From the NCBI GenBank assembly GCA_029449245.1, contig JANATF010000007.1, positions 744,001 through 808,000 of the forward strand: 64,000 nt of DNA. The letters are read 5' to 3'. A program made the position numbers and the translations under genes. The notes beneath the pieces were generated by a model. It did not search any database. It was not told the origin of the DNA and saw only the letters and a program-made list of their open reading frames with translations. The stretch comes from Mortierella alpina (taxonomy: Eukaryota > Mortierellomycota > Mortierellomycetes > Mortierellales > Mortierellaceae). Shown in pieces: positions 55,035 through 64,000 of the stretch (position 1 is its first letter; the number at the start of each line of letters is the position of its first letter).

Positions 55035-56545
55035 ATGAGTGACCCTTCCAGAGCTACCACACCCACCAAATACCACACAAGAGAACGCTCGTCCTCTGTA
55101 GATCCCACTCAGACTCCGGTCTCCAGGTTCGAGGCTATTTCAGCTGTAACTCCAGTTCCACTACCGAGCCACGTGAAGCATCCATGAACCCCGCACCACA
55201 CATGGCGCCCAACGTGGGGGGTGCTGTGTTTTCGCCGTGGATGAAGGATATTCCCAAGCTCGCTCGCAGAAACGGAATGGCCTTCATCGAGGATTACACT
55301 GCGTACGCCGAGTCCCGAGGATGGAGTGCTCAGAAGATGTTGGCAAATTTGGCCAAGCACACGACTCGCGATATTCGTATCACTGTCGAGTATCTTATCA
55401 CCCAGTGTACCGACTGGGAGAGTGCAGTTTCAGTCATTGAGGAGGAGTTTGAGGAGGCACCCCTGTCGAAAAAGAAGAAGCGAGCTTGTGAGGAATGGGA
55501 AGCCTTGATAAGGACGGGTCTAGACGTGGTAGATTATAAATTTGACATGCGCAAGTTCGAAGCCATCCAGACCATTCTCCGAGGACAACCTGTGAGTGGA
55601 CTAAGGAAAGACCTTTCCCTTGGACAGGACTTGTTGCAGTTCTGCCGAGCTGACCTCCGAGCCAAGATCAAGAGAAAGCTAGGGGAGGACGCCCCTACAT
55701 ACGAGAGAGTTAAGCAGAACCTCCTCGTTCTTGCGTCCAAGATGAAGAGCGACTCTTCTGCGAATGTAGGGGACGAGAAGAAGGAGGCGGCGGAGGGACT
55801 GCTCTGCGACCTCATCGAGGAAATCCGACAGGTGCGCCAGGAGATACAACAGGTTTTCTCGAGAGCAGCAACGACGACATCATCTATTCAAGGAGGTGAG
55901 GGGGGATTTGTGGGCGATTGCTTGTACTACGACAAATCCGAACATTCCAAGAACTTCTGTCGCGAGATGAAGGAAGATGAAAAAAAGGGATCGATCACCC
56001 ATTTCGCCACGAAGGCCGAGCCGCTATACCGTTTGACAAGAAAAGGACAGGATTTTGTCTGGGCCGATGACCAACAGCTCGCCTTCGAGCGGCTAAAAAC
56101 AGATATCGCTTCAGAGCCCGTGACTCGACCGGCGGTTTATGAGGACCCTGACAGGCCTTTGATCATCACTACAGATGCTAGTCAGATAGGAGCAGGAGCG
56201 CTTTTGGGACAGGACGAAAAGGACGGTCGCAGAAATGCGATTCGATTTGAGAGCTATCTCTTCAAGGATCGAGAGCGAAGATACGCGAAAGCAAAGCGGG
56301 AATTGTTTGCGACGTATATGATGGTCAGGAAACTCCGCAAATACGTCCACGGTGTGCCATGCATCTTGGAGGTGGATGCCAAACCAATAATCGGAATGCT
56401 CAACAAACCCGAATTGTCCAATGATGCCGCTTCTCGATGGATCGCCCATTTAAAGCTGTACGACTTCGAAATCAGGCATATACGAGGGGTAGACGTAGAC
56501 ACCCCGGTGGCGGATGCGCTTAGCCGACATTATTGCACAGAGTAG
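55035..56545 (+). mobile_element. Ty3/gypsy Gag-RNase H fusion remnant (protease and most of RT deleted)
   Basis: A Gag N-terminus (MSDPSRATTPTKYHTRERSS) starts at 55035 and ends after 50 codons at a TGA. The next frame (55184-56545) is open for 453 codons. It carries a Gag capsid-like region and a degenerate zinc knuckle (CLYYDKSEHSKNFC, second Cys lost). It then jumps directly to the RT thumb (AEPLYRLTRKGQDFVW) and RNase H (IITTDASQIGAGALLG, ERRYAKAKRELFA, EVDAKPIIGMLN, VADALSRHYC). Protease and RT fingers/palm are missing through an in-frame junction near 55985. A stop at 56543 interrupts an acidic tail that continues to 56625. A frameshift plus the deletion means it is not an active element, although the long open frame is notable. 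Confidence 0.8.
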
Positions 56546-56740
56546 GAGAACGATCAGGACGACGAGGACGACTATCACCAGGAAGTACGAGTCAAGAGTG
56601 TTTACGCAGGAGATGAGGATGTCTAGCGGCTGCTGTCAAGGAGTGTACAGTTTACAAGGCTGGTAGATTCAATGTATTTATCTAGATTTTGCACATCATA
56701 CACTGTATTCTCTAGCAGTACAGGGTGCTTGGGAGGGTCT

Positions 56741-58680
56741 CTATGATATCATGTTGGGCCGTATCCGTGGCGATGATGGATGAGAGGATATTGGCGAGGT
56801 TGTTGTAGAGGTGGCAGCAGAGTCTTCTACATTCTGCTTGATCGAATGAGGATAGAGTGCACGATGAATGTCGCCCCACCATGTCCTGCCGTGTTTCCTA
56901 TACCATTCGACTACAGTTCGAGGCGAGTGAGAGGGGGTGTACAATTTAATCAAGAGGTCACTAGAACTTCATCATGGCGATCAAGGCGTAGAAGCATGCG
57001 AAAATAAGATGAATGAAAGGACAAAAACAAACTTACTTGTTTTGCCAATTCCGTCTTCAAAGCCGACTAAAGGCTTCCATCCAAGCCCAAATAGCCTTGA
57101 GGAGTCGACAGCATATCGAAGGTCGTTGAAAGCTCGATCCTCCACGAAAACTATCCGGTCCGCACAGGCACGACAACTTTTGAGGTGCCGCTGTGCCCCG
57201 TGTTGACCACCATTATCAAGTCTACGGTCGCACCCAGGCTGTGATGTGATGCCTCCTTCTATTTTCGCGTGCAGTGCTTGATTATGACACCCCGCTGCAC
57301 GCTGCGTAGGCGCAACCATGCGATGTATCAAATCCTGAGCCAGCGCCAGATTATTTACCTCATGCCCTGCTCCAATATTGTACACCTGGCCGACTTCCCC
57401 GCGATGCAAGATCACGTCCAGCGCGTTCGCCACATCTGCGACGTACAGGTAAGTCCTGGAGTGTTGACCCGAGCCATGAATATAGCAATGTCCACCGCCG
57501 TCGCGGTTTCCGTGTCTAGCGCTACGCCCATGGTCGCCATTTGTACTGTTGTGGACGCTAATACCTTCATCGTATGCTCCTAACTCCGAGCGCCTCTCGC
57601 TGAGCAGGCTCATTATGAATTTCGGGAAGATCTTTTCTGGGTACTGAAATGGTCCATAGACATTGTTACTCCGAGTGATGATTGCAGGCAAGTGGAACGA
57701 CTTATAGTATGCTTGAACCATGCATTCCGCCGCTGCTTTTGTGGCGGAGTATGGGTTGCTTGGAGCCAGAGGAGAGTCCTCTTTACAGTTGGGCTATGAT
57801 ATTGTAGGACAACCGAGTGTGATAGCTTGGGGTCAGGATCCGCGGTTAAAACTACAAAGCGCTTCGTAAAACATTAACATTATTCATGCATGTTACTTTG
57901 ATACCTGATCAAATGGGACCTCTCCGTATACCTCGTCTGTCGATATGTAAATAAATCGGCATGACCCCTTTGATCCATCCTCGTTATCCTCCGTTGTATA
58001 TCCCTTGGCAGTATTGGGATTATTCACGCTTGTAGATGAGAATGTGTTCCTGGCTGCCTCCAGCATCGCATGAGTTCCTAGGACATTGCTTCTGGAGAAC
58101 TCAATCGACTCTCCAAAGGATTTGTCGACGTGCGTCTGTGCTGCAAGGTGGACAACCGTGTCGATCGCATGGTCCTCCATGGCACGCTGCACAAAATTGA
58201 GGTCAGCAATGTCACCTTGCATAAACTTAAAGTTGGGGTATCGGTCGCAATTGCTTGCTGTATCTGTGCTGGAGTCTTTGGCCCGAGGGTCCTGGTGACT
58301 GGACATGAAAGGGCGGAGGTTTTCCAATGAGCTGCAGTAGTCCAACTTGTCTATGACCAGGACGAAATACTCGGGGTAGTTGAGGACCAGTTTCCGAACG
58401 AGGACAGATCCACTAGAGTGAGGTGTTGCAGATGGGAGAGCCATGAATAAATCGACAGAACTACAGCTTCTCTGTGAGACAGTCTGTTGAACATGCCTGA
58501 GCCGGGGCCGGCGCAAAGCTGTGTCATGGTCCAGGTGATCTGCTCTTACATGAAACCCGCTCCACCAGTCAGGAGAATTCGTTTTGGCTGTGCAGTGCCT
58601 GTAGTGCCTGCATTGGTGTCATTACGCCCTTGGAGGTCGGTGTGTATGTTGTCGAATAAGAGGGCATCCTGGGAGTTCAT
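56741..58680 (-). CDS. dTDP-glucose 4,6-dehydratase-like (RmlB) short-chain dehydrogenase
   Basis: Four exons (58550-58680, 57905-58412, 57037-57793, 56741-56910) give 521 residues, against about 350 for a bacterial RmlB. The enzyme converts a nucleotide-glucose to the 4-keto-6-deoxy sugar, the first step towards rhamnose. NAD-binding RILLTGGAGFIGS, NFKFMQGDIADL, VVHLAAQTHVDKSF, IYISTDEVYGEVPF, the catalytic YSATKAAAE (Tyr-x3-Lys), RSNNVYGPFQYPEKIFPKFI and RTYLYVADVANALDV are all present. Extra length comes from polar inserts after the NAD strand, before STDEVYG, in the Gly/His-rich segment (GHCYIHGSGQHS) and in the sugar-binding half, plus a Ser/Thr-rich tail. The nucleotide carried (dTDP or UDP) cannot be read. 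Translation crosses every proposed intron in frame. Confidence 0.88.
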
Positions 58681-60125
58681 CGCTGGGGCATGGCTGGCAT
58701 TCAAAAGGAGCTGGCAACTGATGATGAGCACCGATTCAAGTGGTCGCAGCCCCAAACTCAAACAGCTCCTCAGGGGCTTAGTGAACAAGCGTGCTCTCAA
58801 TTTCAATGCAGGTCCAATCGCGAGACAAAAAATACCGCTCGCATTACTGATCGTTTATGGAGGCCCGTGTCCTTGTCATGGAACCTCAAAGCACCCCTCA
58901 GCGCCAGCACCAGCCCCCATGCCCTGGCTTTCTATGGGGAGGGTCAGCCGTCGTGTCCGCTACCTTGAGCACAGTGGTTGTCTCTCTGTATGTAGGGGAA
59001 AGTCTTAACTCCCATGTGTCCGAATGAGGTACAGCGGAGGGCTGAAGGTGTAAAGCCGCAGTCTACAAGCGGCCATGACTAGGAGTATGGCACTACGGGT
59101 CCACTCGATGGAGCGAACGCTGCCTCGGCCCTGGCTTCCAGATCAGGATCTATGGTGGAAGTGCATTCTTGAATGTCGGAGAGACATGCACTGTCAGCGG
59201 TAGTGGGGTGGTGAGTGTCAGAGGCGGCGTCTCAGTTCGTAGCCTACGAGTCAGGGTAGTGTTAATTCATCAGGATCAATAATGAACGCGTGAAGGAGGA
59301 TCGTATTCAAGCGCGATACTTTTGTGGTGGATCGTGACATGAAGTATATCAAACTGCGGGCTGAAGATCCATGGCCGTCCATGAGAGCACGAAATCATTC
59401 TCTGATTCATCCGGTAGCTACAAGAACATGGCACCAACATACGTTTTCATCGCGTTGTGTATCTTGATACTTTCGAGGAAATTTGCGAAGTCACTGTGAT
59501 GACTTGCAAAGCCAATCATGAAATTTTGCCTAGAACGCGCCGAAGGGTTCCATTTTATCATGGCTGGCTGAATCCCTCATCAGCCTATTGCAAGGCCCGT
59601 GCTTGCTCCATAGGTTAGGTGGGCACTGTGAGCAAGATCAATTCACGCGACACTCTCAAAGCCATACAAAAGCTTAGCAAAGGACGGTCTCGAGTCCTCG
59701 TCATTCGCTGAAGTGAACGGATCCAGGTCTCTTCTCGAGCACGAACAAATGGATCATAGACTGCACCGCCAGCCTATCTTTAGTCTGAAAGGCGTGCCAT
59801 ACCCATGACTACCAAACCGCTAAGCGGCATCCACCATTTGTCGCCAAAATTAGAGCCCAAGTTCCTCCGCTGTTGATAGGCTCATCATTTTTAGATTCGC
59901 CGGTTGTGGCTGTGCCAACTTCAACGCTCCAATAATAATCGGCGCCACATTCGAGCTGGCACCTGCCTTGTTGCGTTCCCTCCTACGGTAAGGCGATCTC
60001 GCGATCTCTATTTCTCTATTTAAGCAAGTCCTTTCGTTCATCGATCCAAACACAACTCTCTGAACATCAAAGAAACTCTCTCAAGTACCTCTACAAGACC
60101 AAACAAGAACACCTACCTTCTCATC
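58681..60125. other. Long intergenic region, no gene recognised
   Basis: About 1.4 kb. The left part should include the promoter of the dehydratase. The right end (about 60010-60125) has a TATTTAAG box-like sequence and an AC-rich leader preceding the His-Gly protein. Short open frames show no domains. Confidence 0.5.
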
Positions 60126-60404
60126 ATGCATTTCAAAGCAATCCTGTCGTTGTGCGTCCTTGCCATTATGGCTGCCACTCAAGTTGCCGCCGCCCCAGTC
60201 GGAGATAATGAAACCATTGAAGCGCTTGGTCATCACGGCGGTCATCACGGCGGTCATCACGGCGGTCATCACGGCGGTCATCACGGCGGTCATCACGGCG
60301 GTCATCACGGCGGTCATCACGGCGGTCATCACGGCGGTCATCACGGTGGTCATCACGGTGGTCATCACGGCGGTCATCACGGCGGCCATGGGGGCAAACA
60401 TTAA
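60126..60404 (+). CDS. Secreted histidine-glycine repeat protein (13 HHGG units)
   Basis: A 92-residue protein with a clear signal peptide (MHFKAILSLCVLAIMAATQ, cleavage likely after AAA near residue 23). A 12-residue acidic spacer follows, then thirteen exact HHGG tetrapeptides and a terminal HGGKH. The repeat is a 12-bp DNA unit (60231-60386), identical in most copies apart from GGC/GGT swaps. All six frames are therefore open across it; only this frame has a signal peptide and a start. His-rich secreted peptides of this kind bind zinc, copper or nickel, so metal chelation, cell-wall association or antimicrobial action are possible roles. None is shown. Confidence 0.75.
   Translation: MHFKAILSLCVLAIMAATQVAAAPVGDNETIEALGHHGGHHGGHHGGHHGGHHGGHHGGHHGGHHGGHHGGHHGGHHGGHHGGHHGGHGGKH
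60231..60386 (+). repeat. 12-bp tandem repeat, 13 copies (CATCACGGCGGT)
   Basis: A coding minisatellite in the His-Gly protein. Near-perfect identity between units indicates recent expansion or homogenisation, and copy number is probably variable between strains. Confidence 0.95.
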
Positions 60405-60488
60405 CTGGCATCAAAGATGTACATCCAGGAAACGTGATCTTCTTGGCAGCAGAGGAATAAACGATTTGGCCTGCCATACTTTGATTGT

Positions 60489-62631
60489 TTATTTCGATTT
60501 TTTCTTCTTGTCTACCTTACCCGTGAACGAATTGGCATCAGCAGCCGGCCCACTTGGAAAACCCATCTTAACCCTCAGAATCTCACTCAGCGCCACCGGG
60601 TTGGCACGCCCTTGGCTTTCCTTCATAATCTGACCGACAAAAAAACCCAGCACTCCAACATTACCCTTCTGGACAATCTTGACCTTGTCTGGATATTGCG
60701 CCATGATGGCATCGCACATCTTACCCAGCTCGCATTGGTTGTCCATCTGCCTCCACCCCTTTTCCTCCACAATTTCGCTTGCGCTGCGAGAGTCGCCCTC
60801 GACCATCAAATTAAGTACGTTCTTCCCAACTTTGGCTGAGATCAAGCCTTGATCCACGCAATCGACGAGAGTTCCCAGCTGTGCGGCCGTGACGATCTCG
60901 GGAGTGAAGTTAATGTTGCGGGAATGCAGCCTGCCCAAGAGTTCGTGAATCGTCCTACGATGTCGGAAAACAAAAATAGTTAGAGGTGAATTGAGGGTGC
61001 TCCAAGGCGGCAGAAATATCATCAAGTCCCTTTGACCTACCAGCTTATAACACTCTTCACTTGGCGCCCTTTAGAAACCACAGTCTCAAAGTACTCAACC
61101 ATGCCTTCTTCGCCCATTAATGTGCGAGTTTCAATCATTCCCAAGCCATATGACTTCATGATGCGATTCCTCCGTGCGTCAGGCAGTTCCGGTAAGGAGT
61201 CTTTCAACTCTTGAATTGTCTCCCGACTGAGAACGAGTCGAGGCAGATCCGGCTCTGGCATATAACGATAATCCGGTGCCGATTCCTTGCTGCGAATCCT
61301 GTATGTTTTTGCTGTTGATGCATCAAATCCTCTAGTCTCCTGCACAACGACGATATCAGATTCATACAACTCGATCTGACGCTCGATTTCGGCATCTAGT
61401 GAATCAAAGATCTTAGATTAAGTATATATTTAAAGTGAGAAGCTCCTTGGACGCGTTCTATCAAGTATGGCTTACCAATAGCATCCACGACAGATTTGAT
61501 GCTGTTTAGGTTCTTCAGTTCGCACCGAGCACCATACGGCTTGTCAATCTCGTGGACAGAGACATTGACATCGCATCTCATCGACCCCTGTGCATATAAT
61601 CAAGCGATTCGTGTTAAAAAGGTGGCTTCCTGAGTCTGCAGAGAATTGAAGTAACGCGAGGTACTAATTGCTCGATTCCTACCTCATCCATGTTCCCGTC
61701 AGAACTATCAACAGCGCGCAGCAGTGCCTGCAACTTTTTGACCAAGACACCTGCCTCCTTGGACGAACGCAAATCGGGTTTCGTCACAATTTCCATAAGT
61801 CCTGTTCCTGCTCTGTTGAGGTCCAGTAGCGTCAGTCCGGGATATACGTCGTGAAGAGACTTGCCTGTGTCCTGTTCCAACTGTAGTTGCTCAATCCCGA
61901 CAGTCAAGCTATAATCCAGTCCGTCTAGCGGCGAGAGCTCTACTAGTCCATCCTGCGCAAGTGGTTCTGTTTGATAATATTCGTGAGTAATCTGGACGGA
62001 TGGGGCAACACTTTATTCCATCAATGTGCATCTCGGATATCGTCAGTTCGGCGTACCATAATGCTGTGTGATCTGATATCCTTGAGGCAGATCAGGGTAG
62101 AAATAGTGTTTCCTGTCAAAAGACGAAACAGGATATACATGTGCGTCTAATGCCAAGGCGGTTTTAATGGCCAAGTCGACACACTCTTGGTTTAGATGCT
62201 GTAGTGGGCGGCAGAAATGTCAGTTCACTTAGTTCACTTTGCGAGGATGCTGTGTGGCGCAATCCGTGAAACTTCGAGCGACTTACTGGCAATGTTCCCG
62301 GATAGGCTGCGTCGATGAAACTGACGTTGGTGTTGGTAGAAGCATTGAACGCATTGCGCGAGTCTGAGAAGAGCTTTGATCTAGACTTTATCTGGGCATG
62401 TATCTCGAGACCAATGATGGGTTCCCAGCGACCTTTGACAAGATTCCGAGGCGGAGCCGTCGCGCCTGTTGCTCCCGATGTTGCACCGACGGTTGTGGAT
62501 TGAAACCTGGTGCCATTCCAGTGCATCGCAGCTCTGTCTTGGTAAAAGATCCTCCTCCGTGCTATACAAGTGCATACTCCAGTGCGGCGCAGCTGAATCG
62601 CTGCGCATGTGGGTGATGTCCAAGGCCGCAT
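60489..62631 (-). CDS. gatB: Mitochondrial glutamyl-tRNA(Gln) amidotransferase subunit B (GatB/Pet112)
   Basis: Six exons (62287-62631, 62057-62198, 61683-61966, 61476-61587, 61041-61395, 60489-60954) give 567 residues. With GatA and a third subunit it converts Glu-tRNA(Gln) to Gln-tRNA(Gln) in mitochondria. An Arg-rich leader fits a mitochondrial presequence. Then come [98 protein letters not shown] and [10 protein letters not shown], the GatB signatures. The C-terminal helical and YqeY-like domains follow ([22 protein letters not shown]). Start was set at 62631; an in-frame ATG at 62679 adds 16 residues. It converges on the His-Gly gene. Confidence 0.94.
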
Positions 62632-63119
62632 GATGGTTGCCTTGCACACGTCCTCTTGATCCCGCTGGAATAACGACACCTGACGAGACAGTCACGCGGC
62701 CCGGCGCGGCGGCGGCCGTGCTTCTGCGAATCACTGTTTCCTGCAGGCCGCAATCACCTCTAGTATGTATCTCTGAAGCTGCCATACTGCACCACTGCTC
62801 CGGCTGTGGTTAGAGGAGGCACCTGCCCTCTTGTACTTCATTCACGAAGCATGCATATCGAGTAGTCCCCTTGGCTCTGCACACCCAACTGGTTTGTATT
62901 GCCTCGTTGTGGGTACGCCTCGCCGAGCCACTGTTCCAAGATAAAAAACGTTTGTCTCGCTCCTTTCAACGACACCTTGACCTCCGTAATCCCCAGACCT
63001 CAGTACACACAAGCACATTAGCACATTCGCCCCTCGTATCCCACACCAGCCAGCTACGCACTTCACGAAAGCACAAAAAAAGCACTACCATCAAGGACCA
63101 TTGTGGCGAATCCCCTTCC
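62632..63119. promoter_or_regulatory. Divergent promoter region between GatB and the stress-domain gene
   Basis: About 490 bp. The right half has a pyrimidine- and AC-rich leader before the ATG at 63120. No specific binding sites are identified. Confidence 0.45.
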
Positions 63120-64000
63120 ATGTCGACCAGCGACCTTACCATTCAAACTGGCCGGCCGACTGCTGACGAGGAGGACTCGTCGCAGGCCATGCCCCTCTCC
63201 CCTGCCTCTGTAAGAAGCTACCAAAAGAACAAGTCTCGAAAGACCAAGAAACCCGACGCCAAGGGCAAGCCGCCTTTCTCAGAATATGACTCAGAGGATG
63301 ACGAAGAGGACGAGCTGTTGTACGATAGCGACAAGAAATCAGACGAGGATGACGACGAGGAATTCGACGCTGCCCATCTTGATCCCAGACTTGAGGCCCT
63401 CGATGGAACCACAAAGCTCAAGACAGCGGCAGAGAAGGAACAAGACGAAGAGGAGGACGAGGATGAGCAGGACTCTTCCAATGAAGACGATGCCGACTCG
63501 GCTGAGGTGAGCGCCTTGGGAGAGTCCGTCTTAGAGCTGAAACTCGACGCCGACGTCACCAGTAGCCCCAGCAGCACCGGCATAGGCTCGACCCCATCAG
63601 TGTTGGTTACCCCCGGCAGCACCATCTTCGAAGGCGAGGTCTATCAGGACCCCACCAGCTTGGGAGCAATCTCATCCGCCTCAAACTTGAGCCAGGAGGA
63701 GCGTTTGCAAGAGCCAGTCAAACCTCACATCGCACTCCCGTGTCTCGTCGAGACGGCCAAAAACCCTGCCAGAACTCGCATCACACTCAAGTACGCTGGA
63801 AACGATCTTATAGCGCCAAAGTCTCTGGAGGCGGAGCAGATACAAAAGACCTCCACACGTGGCCGCAAGAATTATATGGTGGCGACAGATCTATCCGGCG
63901 AGAGTTGGCATGCGACAGAATGGGCAATAACAACGATCCTGCGCAATGGCGACGAGCTGAACGTTGTGACTATCGTGGAGGATGACAAGAGCGGTAAGAT
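63120..64000 (+). CDS. Universal stress protein (USP) domain protein, C-terminus beyond the window
   Basis: An open frame from the ATG at 63120 that reaches the window edge without a stop (293 codons seen). The first 230 residues are disordered, very acidic (Asp/Glu tracts at about 60-85 and 108-128) and Ser-rich, with a basic patch KNKSRKTKKPDAKGK near residue 40 that could act as a nuclear signal. From about residue 262 the opening strand and helix of a USP domain appear: RKNYMVATDLSGESWHATEW, then TTILRNGDELNVVTIVE. The domain binds nucleotides in many relatives. Fungal proteins with acidic leaders and a C-terminal USP fold are common; their role is not known. Confidence 0.78.
   Translation, partial: MSTSDLTIQTGRPTADEEDSSQAMPLSPASVRSYQKNKSRKTKKPDAKGKPPFSEYDSEDDEEDELLYDSDKKSDEDDDEEFDAAHLDPRLEALDGTTKLKTAAEKEQDEEEDEDEQDSSNEDDADSAEVSALGESVLELKLDADVTSSPSSTGIGSTPSVLVTPGSTIFEGEVYQDPTSLGAISSASNLSQEERLQEPVKPHIALPCLVETAKNPARTRITLKYAGNDLIAPKSLEAEQIQKTSTRGRKNYMVATDLSGESWHATEWAITTILRNGDELNVVTIVEDDKSGK

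Noticed and set aside
55184-56545. Gag-RNase H frame as a domesticated host gene
   Set aside because: The true Gag start is separated by a frameshift, a zinc-knuckle Cys is lost and a stop cuts the tail; decay is the simpler reading without conservation data.
60231-60386. Regular repeats resembling a CRISPR array
   Set aside because: Units are contiguous 12-mers without spacers, in a eukaryotic coding sequence.
60160-60633. Open frames on other frames and strand across the His-Gly repeat
   Set aside because: A 12-bp repeat is open in all frames. These have no signal peptide, domain or sensible start; only the 60126 frame is supported.

Overview
The window looks like a nuclear contig from an early-diverging fungus, most likely Mucoromycota and in my judgement close to Mortierella. 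The genes are split by many short introns (about 45-300 bp, GTAAGT-type donors, YAG acceptors). The conserved set is typically eukaryotic: UPF1, PRMT5, eIF2D, TCTP, mitochondrial GatB and ATP synthase subunit e. A BRCA2 with BRC repeats and a Fanzor nuclease gene fit that lineage. The taxonomic placement is inference from gene content, not from a search.

Layout. 1-8.5 kb is a graveyard of mobile DNA: two Ty3/gypsy pol fragments, LTR pieces, a duplicated 340-bp block, a 266-bp tandem duplication, a large inverted repeat and a 465-bp MITE with iterated terminal motifs. 8.7-41.9 kb is a compact gene-rich block: oligoribonuclease, two uncharacterised proteins, TCTP and a divergent DUF4419 gene, a medium-chain dehydrogenase, a BRCA2 homologue with five BRC repeats, an F-box/LRR-like protein, PRMT5, a tetraspanin-like protein, UPF1 and a divergent eIF2D, and ATP synthase subunit e. 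42.0-56.6 kb is a second mobile-DNA island. 56.7-64.0 kb returns to host genes: a dTDP-glucose 4,6-dehydratase-like enzyme, a secreted His-Gly repeat protein, GatB, and the start of a universal-stress-domain protein that runs off the right edge.

The most interesting locus is 43.4-52.3 kb. A seven-exon gene on the minus strand encodes a protein of about 1,517 residues whose C-terminal third carries the TnpB/Fanzor signature: a RuvC-I GDPG aspartate, then 252 residues, then TSKTC, a four-cysteine zinc ribbon, and an RD-N-AA motif. Divergently from it, across a 216-bp gap, lies a gene for a Crypton-type tyrosine recombinase with R, HxxR, HxxW and Y residues and a GCR1_C-like DNA-binding tail. 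I read the pair as one composite element, with the recombinase as mover and an RNA-guided nuclease homologue as cargo or partner. A 12-bp near-palindrome, found at both outer flanks, is a candidate for its ends. A second, decayed gene with a TnpB-like zinc ribbon lies just to the right, followed by a Gag-RNase H retroelement remnant with its protease and reverse transcriptase deleted.

Exon boundaries were placed by eye from splice consensus, unbroken phase and family similarity. They are consistent in frame but not experimentally supported.
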